Below, one piece after another: positions 14,508 through 22,681 of a stretch of DNA of 64,000 nucleotides (positions are counted from its first letter, which is position 1; every line of letters starts with the position of its first letter). The notes beneath the pieces are model-generated. The model saw only the letters and a program-made list of their open reading frames with translations. It had not been told where the DNA came from and made no database searches. The translations under genes were made by a program, and so were the position numbers. Source of the DNA: Phycisphaerae bacterium (GTDB lineage Bacteria; Planctomycetota; Phycisphaerae; UBA1845); the NCBI GenBank assembly GCA_029260015.1, contig JAJDEB010000023.1:357457-421456 (forward strand), given 5' to 3'.

Positions 14508-15371
14508 ATGGCCAGCTCATCCCAACCAACTTCAAAAGTCATCCTGATCACCGGCTGTAGCAGCGGTATAGGGTTCGCCACTGCCGACCTGCTCGCCCAA
14601 TCCGGGCACACGGTTTACGCAACTGCCCGCCGCGAAGAATCGGTGGCCAAACTCAGCGATTGGTCAAATTCTTTCTCAGGGCGGGCCATCGCCGATCGAT
14701 TGGACGTCACCGATCCTGCCACGATCCAGAATGTCGTCGGGCGCATCAAGAGTGAACAAAATCGAATTGATTGCGTGGTCAACAATGCTGGCTACGGTCA
14801 GGCCGGTCCGATTGAAGAAGTCTCGCTCGACGCTTGGAGGCGCCAATTCGAAACGAACGTATTCGGTGTGGCAGCCGTCAACCAACAAATCCTACCGATG
14901 ATGCGTAATCAGAAGTTCGGAAGGGTTATCAACGTCTCCAGCGTCGTCGCCCATTTGTCGCTTCCGATGATGGGGCCTTACTGCGCGAGCAAACACGCTC
15001 TGGATGCGATGTCGGTGGCTCTTCGGGTTGAACTTGCCCCGTTCGGTGTTGATGTTGTGTTGATTGAACCGGGCCCGGTCGAAACCGAGTTTCGCCCCAA
15101 TGTGGATGAGAATCTCGAATCAAGTGCGGAACAAGACGGTCCGTACACGCGCTTGGCGAAAGCGATGGATAAGTATTGGAATCGCAGCTTCGGTAAAACG
15201 GCAGCCAAACCGATTGCGGTGGCTCGAGCCATTCAGAAAGCTGTAGAAGCCAAACGTCCAAAAACGCGATACCGCATCACCGCACCGGCGAAGTTTGTCC
15301 CGCACCTCGTCTCTCACCTGTCCGACCGCTTGCTCGATCGAATCATCCATTGGCAACTCCGGCTAAAATAG
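14508..15371 (+). CDS. Short-chain dehydrogenase/reductase (SDR family)
   Basis: A 287-residue classical SDR. The nucleotide site is ITGCSSGIGFATAD (TGxxxGIG), the NNAG motif is VVNNAGYGQAG, the catalytic Ser lies in INVSSVVAH and the Tyr-Lys pair in YCASKHALDAM. The PG motif EPGPVETEF is present. The absence of an acidic residue after the second strand and the presence of TARREE suggests NADPH preference. The C-terminal extension of about 50 residues, ending in DRIIHWQLRLK, could be amphipathic. ATG 14508 follows an in-frame GTG. The substrate cannot be inferred. Convergent with the anti-sigma gene. Confidence 0.92.
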   Translation: MASSSQPTSKVILITGCSSGIGFATADLLAQSGHTVYATARREESVAKLSDWSNSFSGRAIADRLDVTDPATIQNVVGRIKSEQNRIDCVVNNAGYGQAGPIEEVSLDAWRRQFETNVFGVAAVNQQILPMMRNQKFGRVINVSSVVAHLSLPMMGPYCASKHALDAMSVALRVELAPFGVDVVLIEPGPVETEFRPNVDENLESSAEQDGPYTRLAKAMDKYWNRSFGKTAAKPIAVARAIQKAVEAKRPKTRYRITAPAKFVPHLVSHLSDRLLDRIIHWQLRLK

Positions 15372-15406
15372 TCTCTGCGAATCAGGACGCCCGAAGAATA
15401 CACTTG

Positions 15407-15703
15407 TTATTGATCGTTTGAAATGCGGGCCTTCAACGAAGCTGCCATCGACTCTGCAGCCTCTGGAGTTAGAGCGGCGTCTTTCGATTGCGGGAACTCT
15501 CCTGACCTGTCTTTGCCAAGCCGGATCGCATCACGCATCAACTGTGCATCGCGTTTGAATCGGCGACACGCTCGACAATAAACGAGGTGCAACTTAACCG
15601 CACTTCGCTGAGAAAACGTCAACGAATCATCCATCGATCGCGAGATTAACCGCGCGTTGTCCTCACAACTGGCATTGAGTAGTTTGAAAAATTCAAACAT
15701 CAC
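15407..15703 (-). CDS. Zinc-finger anti-sigma factor
   Basis: A 98-residue cytoplasmic protein with CEDNARLISRSMDDSL, then KLHLVYCRACRRF, that is His-x3-Cys-x2-Cys, the core of the ZAS (zinc anti-sigma, zf-HC2) fold. No membrane segment follows, so it is of the soluble type. Its start overlaps the 3' end of the ECF sigma gene by 11 bases, the usual arrangement of a sigma factor and its antagonist. It presumably binds that sigma factor and releases it on a redox or zinc signal. The C-terminal 40 residues are low in pattern. Confidence 0.85.
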   Translation of the reverse strand: MMFEFFKLLNASCEDNARLISRSMDDSLTFSQRSAVKLHLVYCRACRRFKRDAQLMRDAIRLGKDRSGEFPQSKDAALTPEAAESMAASLKARISNDQ

Positions 15704-16301
15704 GAAACCATTTCGATTCGAGGCAGCGCCGCAAACTTAGCCGCGCACGGTGGATTCTCGCCCACATGTTGGTCGATGTAATTCCCAATATCGTACAAAC
15801 TTCTTCACTTTCGATGCCATCAATCTCGCGGAGGATGAACGTGGTCGCGAGCTTATCGGGCAGTGCCTCGATGCATGATGCCAAAGTCGCCTGAAACTCA
15901 CGATCCTCCAAGAGCACCTGCGGATCTTGATTGCAGCTGGAAGACTTACCCAACCAGTGTCCACGCCGATCAAAATGCTCTTCGGTCACCGATTGCCCGG
16001 CGGGGCTCTCAGCCGCCTTGCGACGAGACTGCCTTCGGAAATGATCGATGACCTTGTGTTTGAGAATGCCCACCAACCAAGTGCGTTCAGCCGCCTCTCC
16101 GGTGAAACGATGCCGCGACTCATACGCACCGATCAAACATTCCTGCACCAAATCTTCCGCCACCTCGCGATTGCGCACCCGAAGAACCGCAAAGCCAAAC
16201 AAAGCATCGCCATGAAGCTTTACCCATTGCGCAGGGTCGAGCGTACTATTCAAATCGTCTTGCGTTGCGGTTTTCATTACTGGCGTTGTCATCAAATCCA
16301 T
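15693..16301 (-). CDS. ECF-family RNA polymerase sigma factor
   Basis: A 202-residue sigma factor. Region 2 is clear: LFGFAVLRVRNREVAEDLVQECLIGAYESRHRF, followed by ERTWLVGILKHKVIDHFRRQ (region 2.4). Region 4 is CIEALPDKLATTFILREIDGIESEEVCTILGITSTNMWARIHRARLSLRRCL with the recognition helix. A linker of about 50 residues with a His and Cys lies between. Translation is coupled to the anti-sigma gene by an 11-base overlap. A start nine residues later (Met at MKTATQ) is possible. Targets unknown; the divergent PEP-CTERM gene is a neighbour but no ECF-type promoter could be shown there. Confidence 0.93.
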   Translation of the reverse strand: MDLMTTPVMKTATQDDLNSTLDPAQWVKLHGDALFGFAVLRVRNREVAEDLVQECLIGAYESRHRFTGEAAERTWLVGILKHKVIDHFRRQSRRKAAESPAGQSVTEEHFDRRGHWLGKSSSCNQDPQVLLEDREFQATLASCIEALPDKLATTFILREIDGIESEEVCTILGITSTNMWARIHRARLSLRRCLESKWFRDV

Positions 16302-16405
16302 TAAACCAACCCGCTACGAAAAAATATAGTCGATTGGCGAATTCGGTTGTAAGGATTTTTTCGATCGGACGACCAAGCTTGCAAACAGAGTCAGTCGAAA
16401 GTGAT

Positions 16406-16418
16406 CGGGAACGTCCCG
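16406..16418. promoter_or_regulatory. Short perfect dyad upstream of the PEP-CTERM gene
   Basis: CGGGA-ACG-TCCCG is a perfect 5-base-arm palindrome 54 bases before the start of the PEP-CTERM gene, in the region between it and the divergent ECF sigma gene. It could be an operator, but short dyads occur by chance. Confidence 0.25.
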
Positions 16419-16471
16419 CTTACTAAAGAGAGTTCGACGAATCCGCAAGCTTACCCTGGGAGGAGATTAAG

Positions 16472-17293
16472 ATGAGAGAGAAATCCGCGCGCTTTTTGCC
16501 CGTGCTAGCCGCCTTATTCGCTGCGACAACCGCGAACACAAGTGCAAACGCCGACATTCTACAAGTCCAAATCGAAAACACGCAATCCACTGGGCAATTC
16601 TTCCTGACGCCTTTTTGGATCGCGGCGCACAATGGGCAGTTCGATTCTTACGATTCTGGAGCGATGGCTCCGTCTTTTCTGACACCGTTGGCTGAGGACG
16701 GTATCACCGGTGACATTAGCGATGCATTCTCGATGAGTCCGGCATCTGGAGGCGCGCAAGCCACCGTGGCGGCGGTCTCGGGCGTTGGTGACGCTCCCGT
16801 CTTCAGCCCTGGCGAATCGACAACTTTTGATCTGGATGTTTCAAACCCGTCGCAGAACCGCTACTTCAGTTACGCATCAATGATCGTACCCAGCAATGAT
16901 TTGTTTGTTGCGAACGGAAACCCGACAGCCCACGAGGTCTTCGATAACAACGGTGACTTTGCCGGCCCGATGGTGATCGAAATCTTTGGACAAAACGTCA
17001 ACGACAACGGCACGGAAGTCAACGATGCTTTTGGCGGAGCCGCGTTCTCAGCCAACGGCGGAAGTGCGACAAGTGAAGCCATCGCGATTCGAAGTTTGTT
17101 CAGCGACGCAGGGGATGCCGCCTATCTCGATAGTTTCATCGGTTCACAAACAGGAAACGGCGCGACCATTGGCAGCGGGTTCGGCCCCAGTGAATTGATC
17201 GCCCGCATCACTATCACACCTGAGCCGGCCAGCATCATGCTCCTCGGCCTCGGATGTGTCGTCGCCTTGCGTCGCCGCAAGAAAACCACTTAA
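16472..17293 (+). CDS. PEP-CTERM sorted spondin-domain protein
   Basis: A 273-residue exported protein. It begins with a signal peptide (MREKSARFLPVLAALFAATTANTSANA), then a spondin-type domain: QVQIENTQSTGQFFLTPFWIAAHNGQFDSYDSG, ASMIVPSNDLFVAN and AHEVFDNNGDF are typical blocks. The C-terminus is a PEP-CTERM tail: TPEPASIMLLGLGCVVALRRRKK, that is Pro-Glu-Pro, hydrophobic helix and Arg/Lys cluster. Such tails are recognised by exosortases; none is in this window. ATG 16472 has GGAGGAG about eight bases ahead. It lies divergently from the ECF sigma pair and ends in a strong hairpin. Probably an extracellular or matrix protein. Confidence 0.88.
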   Translation: MREKSARFLPVLAALFAATTANTSANADILQVQIENTQSTGQFFLTPFWIAAHNGQFDSYDSGAMAPSFLTPLAEDGITGDISDAFSMSPASGGAQATVAAVSGVGDAPVFSPGESTTFDLDVSNPSQNRYFSYASMIVPSNDLFVANGNPTAHEVFDNNGDFAGPMVIEIFGQNVNDNGTEVNDAFGGAAFSANGGSATSEAIAIRSLFSDAGDAAYLDSFIGSQTGNGATIGSGFGPSELIARITITPEPASIMLLGLGCVVALRRRKKTT

Positions 17294-17336
17294 CGTTCTA
17301 CTCCATTTGCCTTTTGATTGGTGGGGTGTGTTATTG

Positions 17337-17367
17337 GGGAGCGCGCGCTGTGGCGCGTGCTCCCTTT
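17337..17367 (+). terminator. Rho-independent-like terminator
   Basis: A 12-base stem (17337-17348 with 17353-17364, one G-T) with a TGTG loop, followed by TTTG. It lies between the convergent PEP-CTERM and C45 peptidase genes and could work for both. Confidence 0.65.
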
Positions 17368-17412
17368 GACTTGCGTTGTCATGACATTGCGGCTTCTTCG
17401 ATTGCGGAGTGT

Positions 17413-18684
17413 CTACCGCTCAAGAAGCTTGTCGATTGAAAACTGCTTTGGAGGTTGATTGCATGCGTGATCCTCTGGCGTGGCGAAACGCAGTTCGAGC
17501 TTTGCCGAATTTGGAAACGCCACCATCGAATGAATAGTGCCCTTTACCGCCGCCCCCTTCATGATGCTCCATGCGGCATCGGAATCGATCTTGTCATTCG
17601 GTGCGCCTAGTTTTTCTGAGATGCCTTTGTAGCGCTGGCATGAATCATCGGACTTTGCCCGAGCGCGATAGTGATTGGTGCACGCGATAAACTCCGGCGT
17701 CTTCTCTGAAACGTTGGCCGGGTAGCGAATAGTCACGCCGCTCGACTCACCGGTATGTCCGTCGTATTCAAATACGACCGCCGGCTTGTTGCCTTTGGAG
17801 GCGGCTGTTGCCACGAGAAAATTGTTCCCGCGAGCTGCCGTACTGGACAGCAGGATTTTTTCAGCCACCTGAATCGCGTTGGACGCATCGGTGGTTTCGA
17901 TGATTTGCCGAAGGACCAGACTTCGGGGTCGGCGTCGCGACGTTGGCTGAGTAGGCGGCACATCCACATCGTGCATCGCCACAACAACACCGTGTTCGTT
18001 CATCGCTGTATACGCGCCGATGAGTCCCGGCCAAGCGATAGACACCCATCCGCTGGCATCTTCACCTGCTGCCTGTCGCACGATGATAAGGTGCAATTCC
18101 TTCAAGCCCGGAAGATCGAAGTAGTCGAGATTGCGACCGACCACGGTTCCACCGTCTGCCGTCATTTTGCCCCATGCTGCGAAGCTCGAACACCCACCGG
18201 GAATCCAATCGGCCAACGTGTTTAGCGCGATGAGGTCGGTTTCATCCATTTCCCGTCCAAGGCGTTTGAACGTCATCCCATCGTCGCCAACAGTTTCGCG
18301 TATGCCGGCTAACATTCCGGTAATTTCGGATTGCTCGGCATTGGTCAATTCGAAAGTCTTGAGCAAGCCCTGGCGCACGCCGCCTTCATATTGCTGCGGA
18401 TCGTTAAAAAGCATCGGTCCGTCAAACAACATTCGCATGACTTCGACAATCTGGCGGCCAAAGAGTTTGCCCTGGGCGTGTCCTTGCTCGCGCGGCGATC
18501 CCCAAAGTCGCAAGACGCTGACACCCTGCTCCTGGCTGAGCGCGCCGGTACACGTCTGCGGAGCCTCTTTGACGACGGGAAACTCTGCCCGAACAGCAAC
18601 CGCACCCATGAACAAAATTGTTGCGACGAGGACGAGCGGCGCGATGTTATTTCGACGGCGAAAGCGCGTTGTCGTTGATTTCAT
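17413..18684 (-). CDS. C45-family (penicillin acyltransferase-like) Ntn hydrolase, exported
   Basis: A 423-residue protein with a signal peptide (MKSTTTRFRRRNNIAPLVLVATILFMGAVAVRA). The core matches the C45/acyl-CoA:6-aminopenicillanate acyltransferase family: GSPREQGHAQGKLFG near the N-terminus, WIPGGCSSFAAWG with the Cys expected to become the N-terminal nucleophile, GGTVVGRNLDYFDLP, VVAMHDVDVP, and FIACTNHYRAR near the end. The family cleaves amide bonds after self-processing at the Cys. ATG 18684 is used; the open frame goes farther upstream but only through the MazG gene in another frame. It overlaps the MazG stop (ATGA), so the two are coupled. The substrate is unknown. Confidence 0.85.
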   Translation of the reverse strand: MKSTTTRFRRRNNIAPLVLVATILFMGAVAVRAEFPVVKEAPQTCTGALSQEQGVSVLRLWGSPREQGHAQGKLFGRQIVEVMRMLFDGPMLFNDPQQYEGGVRQGLLKTFELTNAEQSEITGMLAGIRETVGDDGMTFKRLGREMDETDLIALNTLADWIPGGCSSFAAWGKMTADGGTVVGRNLDYFDLPGLKELHLIIVRQAAGEDASGWVSIAWPGLIGAYTAMNEHGVVVAMHDVDVPPTQPTSRRRPRSLVLRQIIETTDASNAIQVAEKILLSSTAARGNNFLVATAASKGNKPAVVFEYDGHTGESSGVTIRYPANVSEKTPEFIACTNHYRARAKSDDSCQRYKGISEKLGAPNDKIDSDAAWSIMKGAAVKGTIHSMVAFPNSAKLELRFATPEDHACNQPPKQFSIDKLLER

Positions 18685-19034
18685 AAACTGAACTTTCCGT
18701 AGTATTGGTCGGCGGGGTATTTCCTGGCGTTCTTGACCATCTTGTCGCGCAGTGCATCTGACAAATCGATGTTCATGATTGTGGCGAATGAGAGCAGGTA
18801 GGCAAATACATCGGCGACCTCTTCGGTGACTTCCCCCATCTTGGCTGCGTCCTTCTTGAGTTCTCCAAGGGCGTCGGAATGGGTCCACTGAAAGTGTTCC
18901 ATCAGTTCCGCCGCTTCGATCGCGATGCAGGCACTGAGGTTCTTGGCATCGTGGAATTGCTCCCAATTGCGCTCCGCGACGAACTCGCTCATCAGCGTTT
19001 TCATCTCCGATAATGTGGTTTGACTGTCGGCCAT
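18681..19034 (-). CDS. MazG-like nucleotide pyrophosphohydrolase (dCTPase/RS21-C6 type)
   Basis: A 117-residue all-helical protein. The metal-binding motif is split over EAAELMEHFQW and EVADVFAYLLSF (E-x-x-E ... E-x-x-D), with NLSACIAIEAAEL between; the end is KNARKYPADQYYGKF, a family signature. Members hydrolyse non-canonical or excess nucleoside triphosphates such as dCTP or modified derivatives. ATG 19034 is chosen because AAGGGAG lies seven bases ahead; an earlier ATG at 19052 lacks one. The stop overlaps the C45 peptidase start. Confidence 0.9.
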   Translation of the reverse strand: MADSQTTLSEMKTLMSEFVAERNWEQFHDAKNLSACIAIEAAELMEHFQWTHSDALGELKKDAAKMGEVTEEVADVFAYLLSFATIMNIDLSDALRDKMVKNARKYPADQYYGKFSL

Positions 19035-19084
19035 CACGACTCCCTTACGCACTCAAGCTGCCATCGATGTGTCGATTTTCGTAG

Positions 19085-19121
19085 CGATTCTGGCATAAAC
19101 AGGGCGAAAACGCCAGAATCG
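19085..19121. promoter_or_regulatory. Perfect inverted repeat between mazG-like gene and lepB
   Basis: CGATTCTGGC (19085-19094) and GCCAGAATCG (19112-19121) are perfectly complementary over 10 bases with a 17-base spacer. A second hairpin, GGCG-AAAA-CGCC (19103-19114), shares three bases with the right arm, so the two cannot form together. The site lies between divergent start codons (19034 and 19226) and could be an operator or a switching leader for the lepB side. Confidence 0.4.
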
Positions 19122-19225
19122 GGAGAGTCGCCAGAGCGATTGAACCGATTGCTGTAATGGACAGTAGAAATTAGAGACTAGAATGACCAACAGGTGAATG
19201 AATATCTGCGACCAGTGAGACGATC

Positions 19226-19966
19226 ATGAAAGCTGAAGAATCCACACGACCCGATGCTTCCGAAAATCGAAAGCGAACACCGAAAGACAGAGCAATTAAA
19301 CTCTGGCGCGAATGGGTCAAACCGCTTGCGATCATCATCATCGTGTGTACGAGTTTTCGTTCGGCGATCGCGGATTGGAACGATGTCCCCACCGGGTCGA
19401 TGAAACCGACGATCCTCGAAGGCGATCGCATTCTCGTGAATCGGCTCGCGTTTGGTTTGAAAGTACCTTACACAACATGGCATCTTCTTCGATGGTCCGA
19501 GCCAACACCCGGCGAAATCGTGGTTTGCTATTCACCCGCCAACGGTGATCGATTGGTCAAACGCGTCATTGGCGTTCCGGGTGATCGTATCGAGATGCGC
19601 AACAACGTTCTAACGATCAATGGGAAAATTCTTGAATACGATCGTCTTGATGAGGAACTTGTTAATCAAATCGAACCAGAGGAATTGCCCAGACACCGCT
19701 TTGCAGCCGAATCGTTGGGGGAACACAAGCATGCCACGATGGCCACGCTGAACGTTCGTGCCCCGCGTTCGTTTGAACCGATCGTCGTCCCTGATGGACA
19801 GTACTTTATGATGGGCGACAACCGCGACAACAGTGCCGACTCGCGATCATTTGGCTTCGTGGAGCGCAGTCAAATCCTCGGACGGTCGAGTCGAATCGCA
19901 TTGTCGTTCGACCCGGACTGCTGGTATTGGCCGCGGTGGGACCGCACGCTGCGTAAACTTGAGTAA
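19226..19966 (+). CDS. lepB: Signal peptidase I
   Basis: A 246-residue membrane-anchored S26 peptidase that removes signal peptides from exported proteins. One membrane segment (VKPLAIIIIVCTSFRSAIA) is followed by the catalytic Ser in DVPTGSMKPTI (about residue 57), Box C/D with Lys in RLVKRVIGVPGD (about 111), and YFMMGDNRDNSADSRSFGFV near the end. Only one N-terminal segment is present, as in many shorter LepB proteins. A 50-residue insert between the Lys box and the MGDNRD box is larger than usual. Convergent with the next gene, whose stop is four bases away. Confidence 0.94.
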   Translation: MKAEESTRPDASENRKRTPKDRAIKLWREWVKPLAIIIIVCTSFRSAIADWNDVPTGSMKPTILEGDRILVNRLAFGLKVPYTTWHLLRWSEPTPGEIVVCYSPANGDRLVKRVIGVPGDRIEMRNNVLTINGKILEYDRLDEELVNQIEPEELPRHRFAAESLGEHKHATMATLNVRAPRSFEPIVVPDGQYFMMGDNRDNSADSRSFGFVERSQILGRSSRIALSFDPDCWYWPRWDRTLRKLE

Positions 19967-19970
19967 GCCT

Positions 19971-21263
19971 TTAGCCATCCGACTTGCGAAAACACGAGCC
20001 GCAGCGACGCTTTCCCGACTGAACAGCAGCCTCTTCGTTCTCATACTCGACGCGATTCTTAGCGCTGATCCGTTTGACGTGCGTACAGGTGGGCAAGTGA
20101 AAGACCTTTGAATTTTTGCTGGCGATGCGAACGGTCGACAGGGCATCCGATTCGGTTGACGTTGCCCCGTTACCCTTTGAATCACCGTTTTCGTGTTGAG
20201 CAGGCTCCGTTTCAGATGTCGTAACCAACATCGTCGGCGTCACCGATTTGGTTGGCGATAGATCCGGGGAACCGGCTTGCGTGTAAGCGGAGTAGATCAA
20301 CGCGACAGCCAACCGCGTCCCTCGCCGCAACATTTCGACGGTGGCTTCCCCCATTTCGCCATCAAGTAATTCGTAGTATTCATCCTTGCGGTCGTTGAAA
20401 GCTGTCGCTTCCTTCATCCTCATCTTGTTCAGAATAGATCGATCGGCATCGCAATAATCATCGAGGTCATCGAGTGACGTCAGCATCGTGTTGAAAACCA
20501 ACTGGAGCGCATTCTGCCCCAGCGGGTAGTTGAAGCGGCTAACATCGATTTCGCCCGTGTAGCGATGCTGGTAACGACGTATCAATTCCCAACCCGATCG
20601 TTGGGCGACGTCTTGATGGGCGAACATCTCGTCGCCCATTTCCATCTGCCCAAAATTGATGTTGCCTGACTCTTCACCGCGACTGTTGCGAGTCACGCGA
20701 AACGGATCGGCAGCATAGGTGCAAAACGCAATTAGGTGGCCTGCACGCAAAGCAATGTCGTCGCGCCTTCCGGATTTGAAAGCTTGGGTTAATTCTTTGG
20801 TCAGGTTCTCGATCGCCCAGGGAAGCTCGCCACCGCGTTTTATACTAAGATTGCGCATCAGTCGGCCAGCAGCCACTTGCTCGGTTGGGAACACGGTCGC
20901 GGCTACTATGCGCGACGACTGTTCAGTCGAGTCAGCCGCCGCATCCAGGTAAACGTAGAACCATTGCGCCCGACTCTTGAACTTCGGATCGCGTTGCCAC
21001 AAGCCAGACGGTTCGACCGCTCGCTCAAGCAGCGCCTCCTGCATCGTTGCGAAGTAATCTGAGAGTGGTTCAGGAAGGGCTTCGACAGTCTTGGTGGCTA
21101 CAATTCGCTGAGAGGCGAAACCCGATGCCAGGCTTGGCTGATCGGCAAGAAGCAACACGACCAAGCCAGCCAGCCCGCATGCGACGAACCGACGCGTCGA
21201 AATGTATCCAAGGTGATTTGCTCGCGACTTTGGGTTGGCGGGGTCATGAAGGTCCATTGGCAA
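19971..21263 (-). CDS. Exported zinc-phospholipase-like protein with Ada-type Cys C-terminus
   Basis: A 430-residue exported protein (signal/membrane segment FVACGLAGLVVLLLADQPSLA). The middle has the helical layout of zinc-dependent phospholipase C / S1-P1-type proteins: AGHLIAFCTYAADPFRVTRNSRGEESGNINF aligns by pattern with the family block LGHLxHYVxDxxQPLHVTxNxDG. However His, Asp and His ligands there are Ala, Tyr and Arg in this protein, so metal binding seems lost. A Ser/Thr-rich linker leads to a C-terminal module, SKVFHLPTCTHVKRISAKNR ... GKRRCGSC, with the three-cysteine spacing of Ada-type metal-binding domains seen at the ends of some nucleases. Function unclear. Confidence 0.6.
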   Translation of the reverse strand: MPMDLHDPANPKSRANHLGYISTRRFVACGLAGLVVLLLADQPSLASGFASQRIVATKTVEALPEPLSDYFATMQEALLERAVEPSGLWQRDPKFKSRAQWFYVYLDAAADSTEQSSRIVAATVFPTEQVAAGRLMRNLSIKRGGELPWAIENLTKELTQAFKSGRRDDIALRAGHLIAFCTYAADPFRVTRNSRGEESGNINFGQMEMGDEMFAHQDVAQRSGWELIRRYQHRYTGEIDVSRFNYPLGQNALQLVFNTMLTSLDDLDDYCDADRSILNKMRMKEATAFNDRKDEYYELLDGEMGEATVEMLRRGTRLAVALIYSAYTQAGSPDLSPTKSVTPTMLVTTSETEPAQHENGDSKGNGATSTESDALSTVRIASKNSKVFHLPTCTHVKRISAKNRVEYENEEAAVQSGKRRCGSCFRKSDG

Positions 21264-21514
21264 CTCTTCAATTCGTCGGCTGTGGCGTCAGATGTGTGCG
21301 TGCTCATATTCCCGATTGAATCATTGTATCGTCTAATTCCGGCTGGGTCACGTTGGGTGGGCTAGGGTGCCCAACTCGCCTGTAAGCGGCACAACAATCC
21401 AACAGCCACCACTCAATAAATTGCAATCTTCGGACCGATGAATACGATCAATGCAAGCGCAACCGGATGCGTTTGTACGTCCCCGATCGTGACGTTGATG
21501 TCAAGGCAGATGCC

Positions 21515-21988
21515 ATGAAAAGCGGTTCTCTCGTCCCTCTGTTTATTACTTTCGCGGCGCTCTGCCTGATCGCAATCGGCTTGTCGCTTTGGTTGTACTA
21601 TGGCGACAGTTTCAGGGCGTCACCACAAGGTGACAACGCTTTGATCGATTTGAAGCAGCAGTTCGACGAAGACAACACACGCAACGACGAAGTCGCAAGC
21701 CGGGTCGTCCAGTCCGGCGGAATCTTTGACCTCAGCATCGAACGGTTTCTGACGGGAATGAATCGCTATCCAAATTCACTAGACGAATTGAAGGAAGAAC
21801 CCACGTACTTACTCGATGGGGAACGCTGGAGCGGGCCTTACATTAACAACCCCGATCTCTTGGTCGATCCGTGGGGGCAGCCATTTCAGTACATGGCCCC
21901 CGGGCTGCACAATCCGCTTGGTTATGATTTTTGGAGCAATGGGGCAGACGGTCTGACCGGAACGGCTGACGACGTTGGGAATTGGTAG
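21515..21988 (+). CDS. GspG-like type II secretion pseudopilin domain protein
   Basis: A 157-residue protein: a membrane segment (LVPLFITFAALCLIAIGLSLWLYY) and a C-terminal domain with the major-pseudopilin GspG pattern: FLTGMNRYPNSLDELKEEP, then WSGPYI, DPWGQPFQYMAPG and GYDFWSNGADGLTGTADDVGNW. In GspG the calcium site is in this last loop. The typical prepilin leader (Gly-Phe-Thr-Leu-x-Glu) is absent, so the anchor is an ordinary membrane helix. ATG 21515 gives a compact protein; ATG 21467 adds 16 residues. No other secretion gene is adjacent. Confidence 0.75.
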   Translation: MKSGSLVPLFITFAALCLIAIGLSLWLYYGDSFRASPQGDNALIDLKQQFDEDNTRNDEVASRVVQSGGIFDLSIERFLTGMNRYPNSLDELKEEPTYLLDGERWSGPYINNPDLLVDPWGQPFQYMAPGLHNPLGYDFWSNGADGLTGTADDVGNW

Positions 21989-22027
21989 AACGGAGCCACG
22001 GGCAATTCGCTAGCCCGGCTGCCTTGA

Positions 22028-22603
22028 TCAGCCTGCACGAGCGCTGATTTTATTGATCAACAATTCTTCCATCACCAGATCGCGCCCATCTTCAATCCAT
22101 TCCACATCGGCACTGGTAACGCGTTCGCCCGTCGTTGCAGACGGTAACGTATCACCATAGAACTGAAACGCAGCGATTGAGTTGTTGAACTGACGGTCCG
22201 GCGCAGACAAACGTTCGCGCTTCACGGTCACTGTCATGTGCGTTTCACCCTTAACAAGGTCGGGTTCGGTTTGGATTTCAACCGTCCGCCGAATCGTATT
22301 CAGACTCGACTCCCAAAGATCGTAGCCCGTCGCCACATCCTTACGCCACACCTCGAAGAAATGCTTCGACGTTTCTGGGTGCGTGGTCAGCACACCAGCC
22401 CGGCGATCTACGCGGTCGATCCGAAATCCCTGATCGCGGAGTACGTTTTCGCACGTCTCCAGCAATTCATTCAATTCGGATTGATCAGCGACTGCGAAGT
22501 CCTGCATCATCGGGTCGCCGTCGCGCTGAACCGGTGTGCAGCCGACGATGATTCCGATGCCACACATGGCAGTGAAACATGATATGTGTTTGAGCGTATT
22601 CAT
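22028..22603 (-). CDS. Putative lipoprotein
   Basis: A 191-residue protein with leader MNTLKHISCFTAMCGIGIIVGC (lipobox IVGC). The mature part reads ELLETCENVLRDQGFRIDRVDRRAGVLTTHPETSKHFFEVWRKDV, which resembles small planctomycete lipoproteins with one alpha-beta fold, followed by strands VEIQTEPDLVKGETHMTVTVKRERL. It is predicted to be attached to the outer membrane. ATG 22603 was chosen for a normal lipoprotein leader; the open frame extends 25 codons upstream. It lies downstream of pyk on the same strand with a 78-base gap. Confidence 0.65.
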   Translation of the reverse strand: MNTLKHISCFTAMCGIGIIVGCTPVQRDGDPMMQDFAVADQSELNELLETCENVLRDQGFRIDRVDRRAGVLTTHPETSKHFFEVWRKDVATGYDLWESSLNTIRRTVEIQTEPDLVKGETHMTVTVKRERLSAPDRQFNNSIAAFQFYGDTLPSATTGERVTSADVEWIEDGRDLVMEELLINKISARAG

Positions 22604-22681
22604 GGTCGCAATCTTAGAACGGGATGGGTTGCGGTCAAGAATGCATCTGCAAGTCTGCGTCTTGCCCAAGTGAAACACGAA

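Noticed and set aside
13966-14535. 189-codon minus-strand frame over the lipoprotein end and the small secreted gene
   Set aside because: Overlaps three plus-strand genes with better signals.
21352-21375. GTTGGG...CCCAAC inverted repeat
   Set aside because: Only six paired bases around a 12-base loop and no link to a gene end; may be a decayed relative of the 4551 repeat but too weak to call.
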